Source: Agroathelia rolfsii
Taxonomy: Eukaryota; Basidiomycota; Agaricomycetes; Amylocorticiales; Amylocorticiaceae
Direction of reading: 5' to 3'
Assembly: GCA_018343915.1 (NCBI GenBank)
Contig: JABRWF010000002.1
Location: 558,001 to 622,000 of the forward strand
DNA length: 64,000 nucleotides
This document shows positions 34,931-47,500 of the stretch, in pieces (within the stretch, counting starts at the first letter, position 1; each line of letters opens with the position of its first letter). The notes beneath the pieces were generated by a model. It was not told the origin of the DNA, made no database searches, and worked only from the letters and a program-made list of their open reading frames with translations. The position numbers and the translations under genes are program-made.

Positions 34931-37900
34931 TTAGATCTCTGGCGGTTCGTAGTACGACCTGAACATCGATTCCGTGTGTAGAATAGTCTCGGAGATAACA
35001 CCATGCACATGGAGGAAGAGATAGGGGTACCGTCGTGTGAAGTAAGCCAAGAATCCCTCGGGCATGGGTCCCAAATGTCTCTTGACATTGTCCGGCAAGT
35101 CTTGATAATGATTTTTCTGTGCAATGGAAAACAATCAATTTACATGTACCAATCGAATCCAGGAAAAGCAAACAAACCTTGTTCCTCAACGCACGCAACA
35201 GATCCTGAACAGACTTGCCATCATACTTTCTAAACTTGCCCAAGTTATCTATGAAGATCTTGTCTAGACGCGAGTGCCAGTCATTCCCGACCACTCGGGC
35301 CGCATTCGTCTCTAGCGTCACCAAGTTCGGGTCGCGCGGATCGCGGCACATGATCTCGAACCGATCTGATGCATCCTGGAGGAACGTCAGCCGGCGGGAC
35401 GAGTCCCAGAAGAACGGGTGGATTAAACATTTGGTCGTGTCAGGTCTAAAATAAAACAAGTATAGAGACATGATTAGAATTGCGGAAAGACAGTAAGCGT
35501 TGATCAATAGTCCAACGGCGTACCGTGCTGATGGTTCAGGAGCAAGCATCTGTGCAATCAAATGCGCCGCCTCGATGCCTTCTTCACCGAATCGCTCAAC
35601 ACCTTCTAGGTTTTTATTATCCTTCATAATATTCCCTTCGCGCTCGAATCGATCGCCATATGGATGACCACCGCTCGTGAGGACATAATAAAACAGACAT
35701 CCAAGCGCAAAGATATCCACAGACTTGGTCAGCCGCGTCACCTTGCCGTTGTTGGTTGTCGTGCCACTGCTACCGGTGCTACCTATGCTTGCCCCAAAGC
35801 CCGTGACGGTACCAGTACTACCACGTGATGACAGCGAATCATCACTCATCGACGCCTCGTCGAACGTCACTTCGCCTCTCAGAATTTCAGGCGCGCGCCA
35901 GCCAACAGTACCGGCCGCCATGGCGCCCTGCGCCGTCGGTAAAAAGCTCGTCTGGTCCACGTCGAGCTTCTTACACAGGCCAAAGTCCGAGATAAGCATG
36001 CGATACCCGCCGCCGACGCGGCCAGTAGATGTTTGTTGCGAGATGAGGATGTTCTGTGGTTTGATATCACGGTGTACAATCTTGAGTGCGTGCAGGTGCC
36101 GGAGACCGGCGGTGATCTGGCGCAGCGCGCGCTTGGGGTCGAATGCACCCACGAGTGCAGCGTGTGCGTCTGGGCGCTCGACGATGTCTGCCAACGAGGC
36201 GGGACAGAGTTCAAGGGCGATGTAAAGGAAGTTGGCGTGTGCCTCTTGATAGTAATACCTAATAACGTTGGGGTGGTCGTCCGATTCTTGTAGAATGCTC
36301 ACTTCGCGCGAGGCAAGCGTGACAAAGTCTTGAAGAAGACGTTTGACAGCTACGGCGCGGCCTTGTAGCGAGCCCTCATACACGACCGTACCATGAGACC
36401 CAAACCCTGAAGAAAGACACCAGTTTGAGCCCATCATCACACCAAAGTCACAAAAAAAGCATACCTAGTATCTTATCAGAAATGATCAAAGACGGTCCTG
36501 AAGCCACCTTGGCTGAAGGTGGAGGAACCAACAACGATGAGGGCGCCAACGCGCCCAGTACATCATCCAGTTCCTTTGTCAGCACACCAGCAGCCCCATT
36601 ATTTTCCTTGTCGTCGCCTTGAGACTTTTTCTTCTTCCCATTACCCCGCCCGCCCCGGCGGGTTTTCTTCCCAGGGGGCTTGGGCGAGGCAGGAACGGCG
36701 GTACCATTGGCATCCAGTTGGGAAGAACCATCGCCGGCTTCCTTGTTGATATCGCCCGCCTCACTCTGCGCTGCTTCATCAGTTGCAAAGCCTGTTGACG
36801 GTGTTGCGACGATGGCCGTGGCCGCAGCAGGCACAACCACCTCCGCCGGATGATCGGGCACGGGCTCAAGGGGCACCCGAACCACGGCTGACACCTGTTC
36901 CTGGGCAGATTTCTCTGAAATATCTCCACTAGATGGGGGTGAGGTGGTAACAGTGGTAGATGTAGGAGAAACCACGGTAGCCCGCTTCTTCTTCGATACG
37001 AACCAGAAGACGCCATAGGCAACAGCAAACAAGAACGAGCAGACACCCCAGAACGCGTTAGCAGTGGCCAGCACGGCCGCCGCTGTCGTCTGTGTGTCGT
37101 TGCCTGGCATGATGAGCCAAGGTAGCTTGATGCTCGAGTTGCTTCCCTTGGCAGGAGGCAGCGCCACAACATCTTCGAAGCGCTGTTCTACCCCCTCTGC
37201 TTCATCGCCAGGAAGGGTGACGGGGGAGACTTCTGATGGCAAAGGCGATGGCTGCACAAACGGTGCACCGTCGAGCAGCATAGACCGGCTTGAGCCTGTC
37301 TGCAGCGGCCGTACACCAACAAGGCATCGACGATCACCACCACCGATGTTGTTCGCCTCTTCCTCACAGTACTCGCGCCACTGACGCTGGCGCGTGAGCG
37401 CATCGATATCGTGCCGCGAGCCTGAGCCGAGGCGGAGATTGGCATCACCGAAGACGACAAGGGGGAAACGCGATGGCGTCATGGTGAAGAGTGACCCAGT
37501 TTCCTCTACTAGGCCGACGTAGGCCGAGTCAAAATTGGGGAAATCGTTCGGGTTGGTTCCGGCATACCCCGGCGAGTCGAGATCTTCCAGACGAGGCCGA
37601 GGCTGAAGAAGGACGAATGGATGCGAGGAACGTGTGGTCTTAGATTGGACAACGTCAAAGACAGCGACTCTAAAAAATTGCAAACATAATATGGATTGAG
37701 AAATTGGGTGTGGAGACAGAACAACTGAAAAGGGCATACATGGGGTTATCAAACTGATTTCCCCACAGTTGCTTCGAATTACGCATAGTATCTGTGGCCC
37801 GGAACGCAAAGACGTTTCCATTGGGCAAAGGCTGGACGTAAGCATTGTCCGCCGTGCGCCTGTATACGGCCTGTAGTGCGTTATCCTGGTTATTGGGTCC

Positions 37901-38807
37901 ATACGTTGAAAAGGACAGATTCTGGATCGGCGCGCGGATTGAAGAGCCAGAGTTTGAACGAGAGTAAATTGAAATATAATAGTCTGATATCCATGCATAA
38001 GTTACGAAAGGACAAAGGCGGTGCATTAAAAAATGGGCCAATATTAGATTTGGAGATAGCGACAATAGACACACCAGTTCGTCCAATGTACACCTCCGTC
38101 GCCTTGGGCGGCGTCATACCCTCTAATTCATCCAAATCAAGCATTGCATCTTCTGACAAGTCCTGCATCGGGTCCCATGGACACTCAGTGTTGATCGTCG
38201 CCGTGATCCTACCGGTCTCCAGCTCGACCTGAAGAAGCGAGGTCTCCTTCTTGCCCACAAACACACGCCGGTCTTCGTCGCCAGCAAAGCTAAAAGGTGA
38301 CATATCAACGAGCTGAGGCATGCTAAAATCGAGACGCTGCAGCGAGCTCGAGCCGGAGTTCATGACGTAGATGTCGCCCGTCTGCGGCTCGATCACATAC
38401 AGCTCGCTTTCGTCATTGTTGTGTGCCGTGCGCACGAGGGGACTCAGGGCTGCGGCAAGTGCATTGGTCGATGCTGAGGATGAAGAAGATGAGGACGATG
38501 ATGTAGTTGTAGTTGCCGTTTTTGTTGTGGTTAAGGGTGCGGATGATGGAGAAGACATGGACCAGAGCTTATGGCCCGATGTGCGGTTGAGAGCATGGAA
38601 CTTGCCATCGACGGATGCGACGAGAACAATGTCAAGCAGGTGAAGATCGTCTTCAACGCCAGAGCTGGATGCGGGCGGGGTGAAGCGGTAGTCGTGCTGA
38701 GAGCGCTTGGCGACGAGACCGGTGAGGTGGGACGAGTCCTCCCTGAGTTTGACCGCAGAGACAGCCGCGGAGAGCACAAGAGCGGCAGATAGCAGCAGGG
38801 GCGTCAT
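34931..38807 (-). CDS. IRE1: Serine/threonine kinase/endoribonuclease Ire1 (ER stress sensor)
   Basis: Six exons: 38807-38075, 37983-37740, 37669-36465, 36406-35524, 35445-35178 and 35116-34931, giving 1172 residues. A signal peptide (LLLSAALVLSAAVSA) leads into the lumenal beta-propeller-like sensor (DIVLVASVDGKFHALNRTSG, YIGRTDYYISIYS). A transmembrane span follows near residue 540 (WGVCSFLFAVAYGVFWFV), then a low-complexity linker. The kinase (from about 720) has GSHGTVVYEG, AVAVKRL (ATP Lys), IVHRDIKPQNIL, ISDFGLCKK and APE. The KEN ribonuclease shows LLRALRNKKNHYQDLPDNV with the Tyr, Arg, Asn and His counterparts of the human catalytic residues, and FLAYFTRRYPYLF. It sits in the ER membrane and starts the unfolded protein response by splicing a HAC1/XBP1-type mRNA. 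A Ser/Gly-rich insert follows the APE segment. Confidence 0.96.
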
Positions 38808-39757
38808 CGAAGGCGCATAAAGAATCCAGAAAGAGGGGTAGAAAGAGAGAAGAGCAGAGCAGAAAAGAGGAGACTGACGAGGAGGAGGATGGGGAGGAGG
38901 AACAGGCCTAAGCAGGAGCAAGCAGAAAGAGGCGGAAGGAATGTAATGGATTACGGCACAGCCACCTCCAGCCAATAATAAAATATTCCCCGATTTTTAT
39001 GCCCGCCCACTCGCAACTCCCCCCGTCGGTGGGCATACATGATACTCAGGCGTTTCATTTACAAGAAAATCCTGGTCGTCATGGACATGGACAATCCCGG
39101 GTAGTCTGCAGATGCGCATACATGCTCCCTTACAGATGGTCGTCATTCATATTGGCTTTGGTAATAATACATTCATTAAACTCCAGGAACCAGTGCTTGG
39201 ACCAACAGTCCGAAGTATTTTTTATTTATTCTTCAGACCACCTCTAAATCTATACTGTAGTTATTATCAGCACGCAAAAGTCTCAGCAAATGACCAAAGA
39301 AGCACAAGCACCTTGCGCAGCTAATTCTTATTTTTGCGCTAGCATCCAGGCACAAATTCCGACTGCTTTAAGCGGCGCATATGGCGAGTCATCGCGGATA
39401 ACACCGCAGCCAAGACCCCAGCTAACAAACGAATGCGATATATTGTTCGACTATATACTATACACAAGAGAAGGTGGGGTTGCAGCATAGGTAGGCCAGA
39501 TAGAGAGAGGGAGGGAGAGGTGAAATAGGGAAGATGGTATCGTAGAATGCTAGTCCAATAGACAAAAATATGAAAACAGACTAATAGAAAGGAAGAAGAG
39601 AAGACGATGGGTAGTAATGCATAATGAAGCAGAGCAAAGTTGAAGCGGAAGAAGGGTTAGGATATCAACAAAAGACGAGGAATTCACATATTTTTACAAG
39701 TCCTTGATGGGCAGGTGGGTATATTTCATATGTGTTGTGCCCACGCAACTATATATT
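38808..39757. other. Gap between IRE1 and F-box gene
   Basis: It holds the IRE1 promoter/leader (a purine-rich region next to 38807) and the 3' flank of the F-box gene. No further gene recognised. Confidence 0.5.
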
Positions 39758-42217
39758 TCACGTGAACAGCATATCATCTGTATCTTGCGAGAAATCCAAG
39801 ATGACAATTCTTTGGTCATGCGACGTGCTGTATAATAACTGTCAGCTCTAGCACGAACGGAACCAGAAATCAACCAGTTCGCATATCTCACCTCACAATC
39901 TTCGTTGCATTAAATCGCACATCAAATATCTGACTCGCATGTTCGTCCCTAAATTCGCGCAGCAACTTGCCGGTGTGGAAGTCCCATACGCGCACGGAAC
40001 GATCATAGCTTGCGCTCACAAGCCGACCTAGGTCGGGGTCAAACGCCAGCGCACGCACGAGTGACTCATGCCCCGTCAGTGTCCGCAGACAATCGCCCGT
40101 CGAAGCACGCCAGATTTTGATCTTGCAATCATTCGAACCCGAGACAATGAAATCGTTCTAGTGTAAAGTAAGCAAGCTGGCCGTCGACGAAAGTAGTGCG
40201 GAAAAATCCTTACCTTGAACTCAATACAAGCCAGGCCACGCTCGTGGCCCTCAAACGTCCGGATGTGTGTGCCACTAGCGATGTCCCAGAGCATCATCGT
40301 TCCATCGCCACTTGCGCTGACTATCCGTCCGTTTTCGAGCCCGACAGCGTTGACGGGACCATCATGACCATGCAGAGTGCAATGGACTGTCAGCGTGCGC
40401 CGATCCCAAACACGGATGAGGGTGTCCTTAGAGCTGAACACGCCAGTCAGTTAAAGAGAGCATCAAGGGAATGTTCTTTAGAGAACACAAACCAGCTGAC
40501 AATCCACCGCTCATCAGTCCTCAAATCCAGCACGCCCCCTTCATGACCCGTCAGCACTGCCTTAACCTCCGCCCGCACCACACACTCGTCCTCTCCATCC
40601 CGTTCACCGCGCCCGCGCTTTTGCCAACCACGCTCGGTCCACACATCCCACACGCGCACCGTATGATCGCTGCTCCCGCTGACCATGAACCCTCTCCTAC
40701 CACTCCTGCTCTCGCCTTCACCACCTCTGTTAAGGTCCCAGTCCTTTTCAAACTTGAGACATAACACGCTGCCATTATGTTCACCCGAGAATGTGCCCAA
40801 CAGCGCACCAGTACGGAGCGACCACACCTTGATCGTGCGATCGCGCGAACCAGTAAAGATCCGTGTCGTGTCCAGCTCGAGGCAATAGACACTATCGGCA
40901 TGCCCGTTGATCCTCGACACGCGCGGTTTAAAACTGCCGTCATCACGCGTCCAGCGTTGCTCGAGCGCCATGCGCGTGCGGAAGAGGCGGGTCCAGTCAA
41001 ATGCAAGCTCTGAGTCGATAGAAGGGGATGGTGTGGGGTACACAGGCAGCGTGACAGACGACGATGACAGAGGCGAGTAGTAGTAGGTCGATGCTGATGT
41101 GGACGCCGAGAGAGAAGGCGCCCATGACGATGACGATGACGCTTGGCGGCGGCCCATCGACAGAGTATCTCGCTCGCGGCTGGATTCGTACCTACTATTT
41201 CTGCTTGACATGCGCGATAGCGGCGGTGCCGTCCGTGACCGTGGACGAGACACCAGCTGTAGTTGCGGTGGCGCATAACGTTCATAGGGCGTTTTCCAGC
41301 CAAACGCGCGTGCTCCCATGATATCAATCTTCCACCCATCTTGTTGAATGAAGAGACGATGCCAGACAGAATTGTCCTGCGCAAGCTGACGCCATCGACG
41401 GGAAACGCCCAAACATGCCATAATCGCGGGCAGGTCGAGGAACGTGAGGATGTACAGCGATATCTCTGGCGGTAGAAGATATAGCATATCTACACACATA
41501 TAGGAGTAAATATCTTAGATAAACGAGGGGCGAGAATGCCATTATACCTATGCCATGTATGGCCACAACATCGATAAAGCATCCCTCATCGTCCACCAGC
41601 TCGCCCTCATCCCCATCAAGCGGTAATGACTCGTCATACAACGACGGAGACAATTCACGGCCTTTGCCTTTCTTCGCCGACGGCGAGACCGCAAGTGCAT
41701 CCCAGAACCTACGAAGTGGGCTCGTATTTGGGCCATGGCCACCATAATATCCTGATGGGCTACCAGCTCCACTCTGCTCTAGCCAATGATGGAACGCTGA
41801 TAAGGAAGATACTGGCCGGCCCTGGTACGGGCTACTGCTACTAGCCCATGAAGCACCAGATAAGTTTGCAAACACATCTATAGCAGATAATGTCGGACTC
41901 GGGGGGCCGATCATGCTGTAGTCCACTGTGGGTGCAGGTGAGGATGGGCGCGTGACGGCAAACTCGTGCGGTACGGCGGCGGGTGCGCCGTCGACGAGGT
42001 CCAAGTCGTCCGACACGGCAGGAAGTTGGCCATCTGCCGTTGTTATAAAAGGCGAACCAAGTACGGATACCAAGAGCGAGTTGAACTCCTCGGGTGGGGG
42101 CGAGGCGGAGGTTGAGCAGTTGATATAGGACGCCGTGATAGACCCGGTCCGGGTCCGCAAGCGTCTGCGAGACCTGGGTGTGCGCGGCGAAGGCGAAGGG
42201 GATGAGTGGGCGAGCAT
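39758..42217 (-). CDS. F-box/WD40 repeat protein (SCF substrate receptor)
   Basis: Five exons: 42217-41548, 41489-40493, 40433-40214, 40157-39892 and 39827-39758, giving 740 residues. The first 240 are Ser/Pro-rich. The F-box is LLPPEISLYILTFLDLPAIM with SRRWRQLAQDNSVWHRLF, which would bind Skp1. A Ser-rich spacer follows. WD repeats then read HADSVYCLELDTTRIFTGSR, NGSVLCLKF, MVSGSSDHTVRVWD, LTGHEGGVLDLR, SKDTLIRVWDRRT, GRIVSASGDGTMMLWD, DFIVSGSNDCKIKIW, LVSASYDRSVRVWD and ASQIFDVRF. This is the Cdc4/Met30/Pof1/beta-TrCP architecture of SCF ubiquitin ligase receptors. The exact orthologue is not decided. It shares a 252-bp divergent promoter with JIP5. Confidence 0.9.
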
Positions 42218-42469
42218 AGTGCTGCTATACTAGTGCTGCTACTGTTGTCTCTGTCGACGTCGACGTCGAGGAGCAGAACGGAAGACAGGAGAGTAATAGT
42301 AAACGGCTGGGGAAAGAGACCAGTACCAATACGTCACAATGTGTCGGAGCTTGAATGGATGATTGTCGAGTTCAAGTTTTTCTACCGAACATCCAAGTCT
42401 TTGTTGTGTCTCTTGCCTGCTCTTGCTGTCGTCGTTGCTGCTCCTGACGTTCTTTGTGGCATAAAAGAA
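42218..42469. promoter_or_regulatory. Divergent promoter, F-box/WD40 gene and JIP5
   Basis: The two start codons face away from each other across 252 bases, so both promoters must lie here or overlap. A CGACGTCGACGTCG palindromic block is visible at about 42255-42268. Confidence 0.6.
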
Positions 42470-44292
42470 ATGCCTGATATTGATATAGGCGCGCAAGTCT
42501 TTGACCTCGTTTTTCACCCGAGTCAGCGTGTGCTCTATGCCGGCCTGCTCACCGGTCATGTGCGCGCATTCACGCTGGATGAGCACGGCTCCCACGAGGA
42601 TGCATTCACGGTCAAGCCATCTAAGCGCTCCTGTCGTGGACTGGCCACCAATCACGATGGTTCGCGCATCTATGCGGTAGGCAAGGGCAAAGGCCTGCAG
42701 TATGTTGCTCTTTCTTCTTGCTTCCCTCGCGGCGTCTGCCCCGCATAAATATGTTTCATTTCAACCACGAAATTGACTGCAACAACCCAACATTCATTCA
42801 TGTAACATGAATGACGACATTCAGCATGATTGACACTGCCTTGGGAAAGCTTGTTGAGAGCCGTGCAGGCGCGCATGAGTCAGTCCTTGCTGTCAAGTGT
42901 ATCGACTTGGCTGTGTAATCAAGATGGTAGCTATCTAGCACAACAATTAATCGTGTAAAGCAACTGCTTCCTTATATGCTGGCCACGGGGGATGATGATG
43001 GCGTGGTCAAGGTAATTTATACTAGCTGTATGTATGCGATAAAAAAGATGAAGATGTAAAATTGCGTTCATTTTATTTGCAGCTCTGGGATCCTCGCCAG
43101 CGGGAAGCCACCCGGTCTCACAATCATCATTTTGATTTCATATCCGACTTCCATTGGATAGAAGACAAAAAGCATCTTGTTGCGACCAGGTGATGGGCGT
43201 ATGGTTTAAGAGTTCGCAACCAGTACGAACTGACGCATCATTTATCTGATACAGCGGTGATGGAACCGTATCAGTATTAGATGTGCGCTCCAAAAAACCA
43301 ACCCCGTTTGCGCAATCCGAAGATCAGGAAGACGAGCTGTTGTCCATAGCACCCATCAGCGGGTATGATCCTGTCTTTATCCGGCATCTTGCTGAGATGG
43401 CCTACAGAGCTGATGACGCAGTTCACAACCAACAGGGGTACCAAAGTTGTCATTGGCACACAACTGGGAGTGTTGTCCATCTTTGATCGCAAAAAAGGAT
43501 GGGCGGATTGTGTGGACCGTGTGCCTGGGTAAGGCATCTTGAAGAATTCTTGTGACTGATTGTTGTCGAATTCGGACCGTGTGCTAATCATGATATTCCC
43601 CGGCATCTTTGTCTTATCGTTTTCCTTCCCGCGAAACTTTTTGGACACCTGTTCGTCATGGTAGCCATCCACATTCGATCGACAGTATCGTATCCGTACC
43701 AGCATCGCATACACCGTCCGGCGCATCCCAAACAACGATTCTCACAGGGTCCAGTGATGGCATGGTGCGCGCCGTACAGCTCATGCCCACTGCCTTGCTC
43801 GGTGTCGTCGCAGATCATGGTGAATTCCCTGTGGAACGCATCGCACTTTCGGCTTGGGAGGCGGATGAGAAACCGTGGGTGGGAAGTGTGGCGCATGACG
43901 AGACAATCAAGTTGACGGAATTGGATTTGACGTTCAAAGAGGGGCAGGGAGGCAAAGGCGAACTCGGGGTTCAAGATGAGGATCATAGCGATGATGATAG
44001 TGATGAAGAGGAAACAGGGGAATCCAGTTTGGATCTGGATGACGATAAAGACTCCCCCGACCAAGGCGATAGCGACGAAGAGGAGGAAAGGAACGAGGAT
44101 GTCAAGGAGAGTGATGAGGGTGACGGCAAAAACGCCACGGATTCGGACTCATCTGACGACGAGTCAGCTGCCGCCCAGACACTGAAGAGAAAACGCGGCA
44201 AGCAAGAATCAGATGTCATGAAGAAGAACAAGCGAGGAAAAGGACGCAACGAGCTGGAGACGGGGGATCGGAATTTCTTTGCAGACTTGTGA
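42470..44292 (+). CDS. JIP5: WD repeat protein Jip5 (WDR55 family, ribosome biogenesis)
   Basis: Seven exons: 42470-42699, 42825-42878, 42939-43011, 43083-43189, 43255-43362, 43436-43528 and 43665-44292, giving 430 residues. Start MPDIDIGAQVFDLVFHPSQ; then YAGLLTGHVRAF, AHDTTINRVKQLLPYMLATG, DDGVVKLWDPRQ, DFISDFHWIEDK, GDGTVSVLDVR, GTKVVIGTQLGVLSIFDR and the end segment PVERIALSAW with DETIKL. The last 100 residues alternate Asp/Glu/Ser acid stretches with a basic KRKRGKQ tail, as in yeast Jip5, and finish NFFADL. These are nucleolar WD40 proteins acting in ribosome biogenesis. The second donor was set at GTCAGT (42879) because it yields the conserved AHD-INRVK text. Confidence 0.92.
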
Positions 44293-44575
44293 TTAGCATA
44301 TTAGAGATAACTACCAAGTACATCTCTGTATAATCTATGTATACTGCTTAGTATAGACTGTTGCTGATGAGTATGTCCAACGACAGTGACGTCTTGTGAT
44401 CAACGGATCGTACGTGTTGCTCCGTATCACGTGATTCGCTGCTATGATCCTGCCGAGTTGACTAGCAGCGAAATACAACTTGTCCAGTCTCCAGATTGTC
44501 GTTGCTTATAATCTGGCAACGTCCTGAGAGAGAAACCAAGGTTTGATTTTGAAGGAAAAAAAGAGAACTACGATC

Positions 44576-47500
44576 ATGATTTCAACGAGACTTGCGATTC
44601 GTCGAACCGTTGTAAACGCCCAACGCCAGCGGCTTCTCTCGACGCGCGCGTCGAATATCCTCTCCGCGCTCGACATCCCCACAAGCTCAGAGGTGCCTGG
44701 TGTGTACGATGGCACCTGGGGTGGCAAGGGCGAGGTCGTTGAGAGCAAGTGCCCTGCGACGGGTGAAGTGCTTGCTAGAGTTCAAACAGTATGTGCCGTC
44801 TTCTATGGTCGCTGATGCTCCTAGTAATCATATGAAATTGATCAACACCACTATCACGGCTACTTTGATCGCGTTCTCTATAGGCATCCCCAGATGAGTT
44901 GCATAATGCGCTCTCCAAGACGCGCGAGGCGTACAAACAGTTTAGACTCATGCCTGCGCCCAGGCGTGGGGAGCTGCTGAGACAGATCCGTCTTGCGTTG
45001 GGCGAGAAGGTATTCCCAACCCCCAATTCCAACCACGAAAGAATATGTCCGTCTTACAATATGTCTTCTATCCCAGAGCGAGGCGCTCGGTGCCCTGGTC
45101 TCTCTCGAAATGGGTAAGATCCGGACAGAAGGCGTGGGCGAAGTACAAGAGTTTCTCGACATCGTGCGTCCATTCTTTCTTTGCATCGTGGAGAAAATTG
45201 GCCGTTTCCTTACGTTGCGACAACTGTCTTCCCCTTTCCCCATGTTCGCTTCTTGACTGTTAATACTGCCTCCCTTGCTCCAAGTGCGATTACGCGGTCG
45301 GCCTATCACGTATGATGAACGGCAATGTAGTGGCCTCCGAACGGCCCGGACACTCGATCCTTGAAGGTTTGATACTGATTTGATATTTCGCACCGCCTCC
45401 ACCCACTTCCCCGTTCGTTTCAATCCGCCTAAACGACAGCTGACTGAATTTCTTTTTTGGCGACCCCATCCAATGAATAAATCAACATTAACCCTAAAAA
45501 CGTGCCTAAAGTTCCCAACCCTCTCGGCGTTGTCGCTGTCCTCTCGGCGTTCAATTTCCCCGTAGCGGTGTACGGATGGTACGTACAAAACGTCTTCCCT
45601 ATTCTTTTTTGCATCCTTTTCTTGCCGGCTTCGCTTTCTTCCCCGCGTTCATTTGCCTCGTGTATCTTTGCCCATTTGTTTGCCGTGTTCTAGTCTGGAA
45701 ACTCGCTTTTGATTTGCTCATGATATGATCATCATCGCTTATGTCTTGCCGCTTTCTTTGTTGACGGCGCCGCTTGGGCTTCTTCTCTCCCCCACCTAAC
45801 CAACTCAATGACGCTCGATCGCCATCATGACCTGTCACAAACCCCACTCCACCACACTAATACTACACCGCCCGCCGTTCAACCATAACTGACAATAACA
45901 TAATACAGGAACCTTGCCCTTTCTCTCGCCGCAGGCAACGCAACGCTGTGGAAGCCCTCGCCAACGACGCCGCTCTGCGCAATCGCGACGACGAAAATCA
46001 TTGCAGGTGTTCTGGAGAAGAACGGCATACCCGGCGCTGTTGCCGGCCTCGTCACGGGCGGCAAGGACGTCGGTGCTGCGGTCGTCGAGAGCCGTGATGT
46101 GGATCTAGGTGAGTGTGGATTCCCTTCTTATTGCATCATTATCATCGCTGCTTTCTTTTGGTCTATTTCTTCCGGTGTTTCCCTTTTTCCCTTTTTTTGA
46201 TTGCTTCTGGCGCCCGTCCGGGCGCCGTTTGTTTCTTTTGGGCGTCTTGATTCCCAACAGGAGTCAAAACAAAAAAGAACACCCGCAAAGATGCGAGGTT
46301 GATTAGCAATGGTGCAGCACGGACTCTGCCGTAACACAGCAATGCTAAAATATAGACGGAACGCGCGCAATTCAGTCTTATACGCCTAGAAGGTGGGGCG
46401 CGCGCCTGTGAAACGAAGATTTTTCGGTTTCACGTAGGAAAACGACTAGGCAAACAAACAAGTTCATGCTGTCGCCGCCTCCAATCAAGGACCCTCTTCT
46501 TATCTAACTCCTTTTCGTTGGTCCCACTGTTCCGTTTCTTTTCATTTTGCTGAAAATTCGAATGAATTTTAGCGTTCATGTTATTTACTTCTTTTTTTTT
46601 TAAAAAAAAAAAAAAACCATCTTTTTTCTTCCCGGTAATCATCTGAATGTAGCCGCTGAACTAACCATTTATTTTATTTTATTTACTTCTATTCTACCAG
46701 TCTCCTTCACGGGTAGTGAGGCAGTGGGCCGTATTGTCGGTAAGGCGGTACAGTCTCGGTTCGGCAAGGTTTTGCTCGAGCTGGGAGGTAACAATGGTCA
46801 GTACCGCTCAATTGCTGTTCTTCAATACATTAGCTGACGCATGCTTTTATTGATTTTTCCTTGCTTATGATTGGACTTTTCTATCCTCCACTTTACGGAC
46901 GATTCAAATAAAATAAAATAAAATTGCACTGTAACCGGTATTTTTTCCTAACTTTTCGTGATCGATCACTGGTGTTTCTGATGAAAACATGCACCTGCGC
47001 ACACTAACCGCCCGGGCTCCGTTTCATCATTATGACCCGGTTTCATGATACATCTCGTTATCACCACAACCCAACCTGTTGGGAACACAGCCTCGATTAT
47101 CATGCCCGACGCGGACCTCTCACTGGCTGTTCCCGCCGTCTACTTTGGTGCGGTCGGCACGGCCGGCCAGCGCTGCACGAGCACACGTCGCCTCTTCCTT
47201 CACCGCTCGATTGCGGATGAATTCCTGCAGCGGCTGCTGAAGCTCTACGGCACCGTGCGCGTGGGCGACCCACTTGATGGGCGCACGCTGCTGGGTCCGT
47301 TGCACACGCCGGCCGCCGTGGACGTATACTCCGCCGCGGTGCAGCGCCTGCGCAGCTCGGGCGCACAGATCCTCACGGGTGGCGAGCCCTACGCAGCCGG
47401 TGCCCTCGCCGGCGATGCGGCGCTGGCAGGAGGGCACTTTGTCCAGCCCACGATTGCGGTTCCCAAGCAAGGATCTGCGGTGGACATGACGGACTCGATC

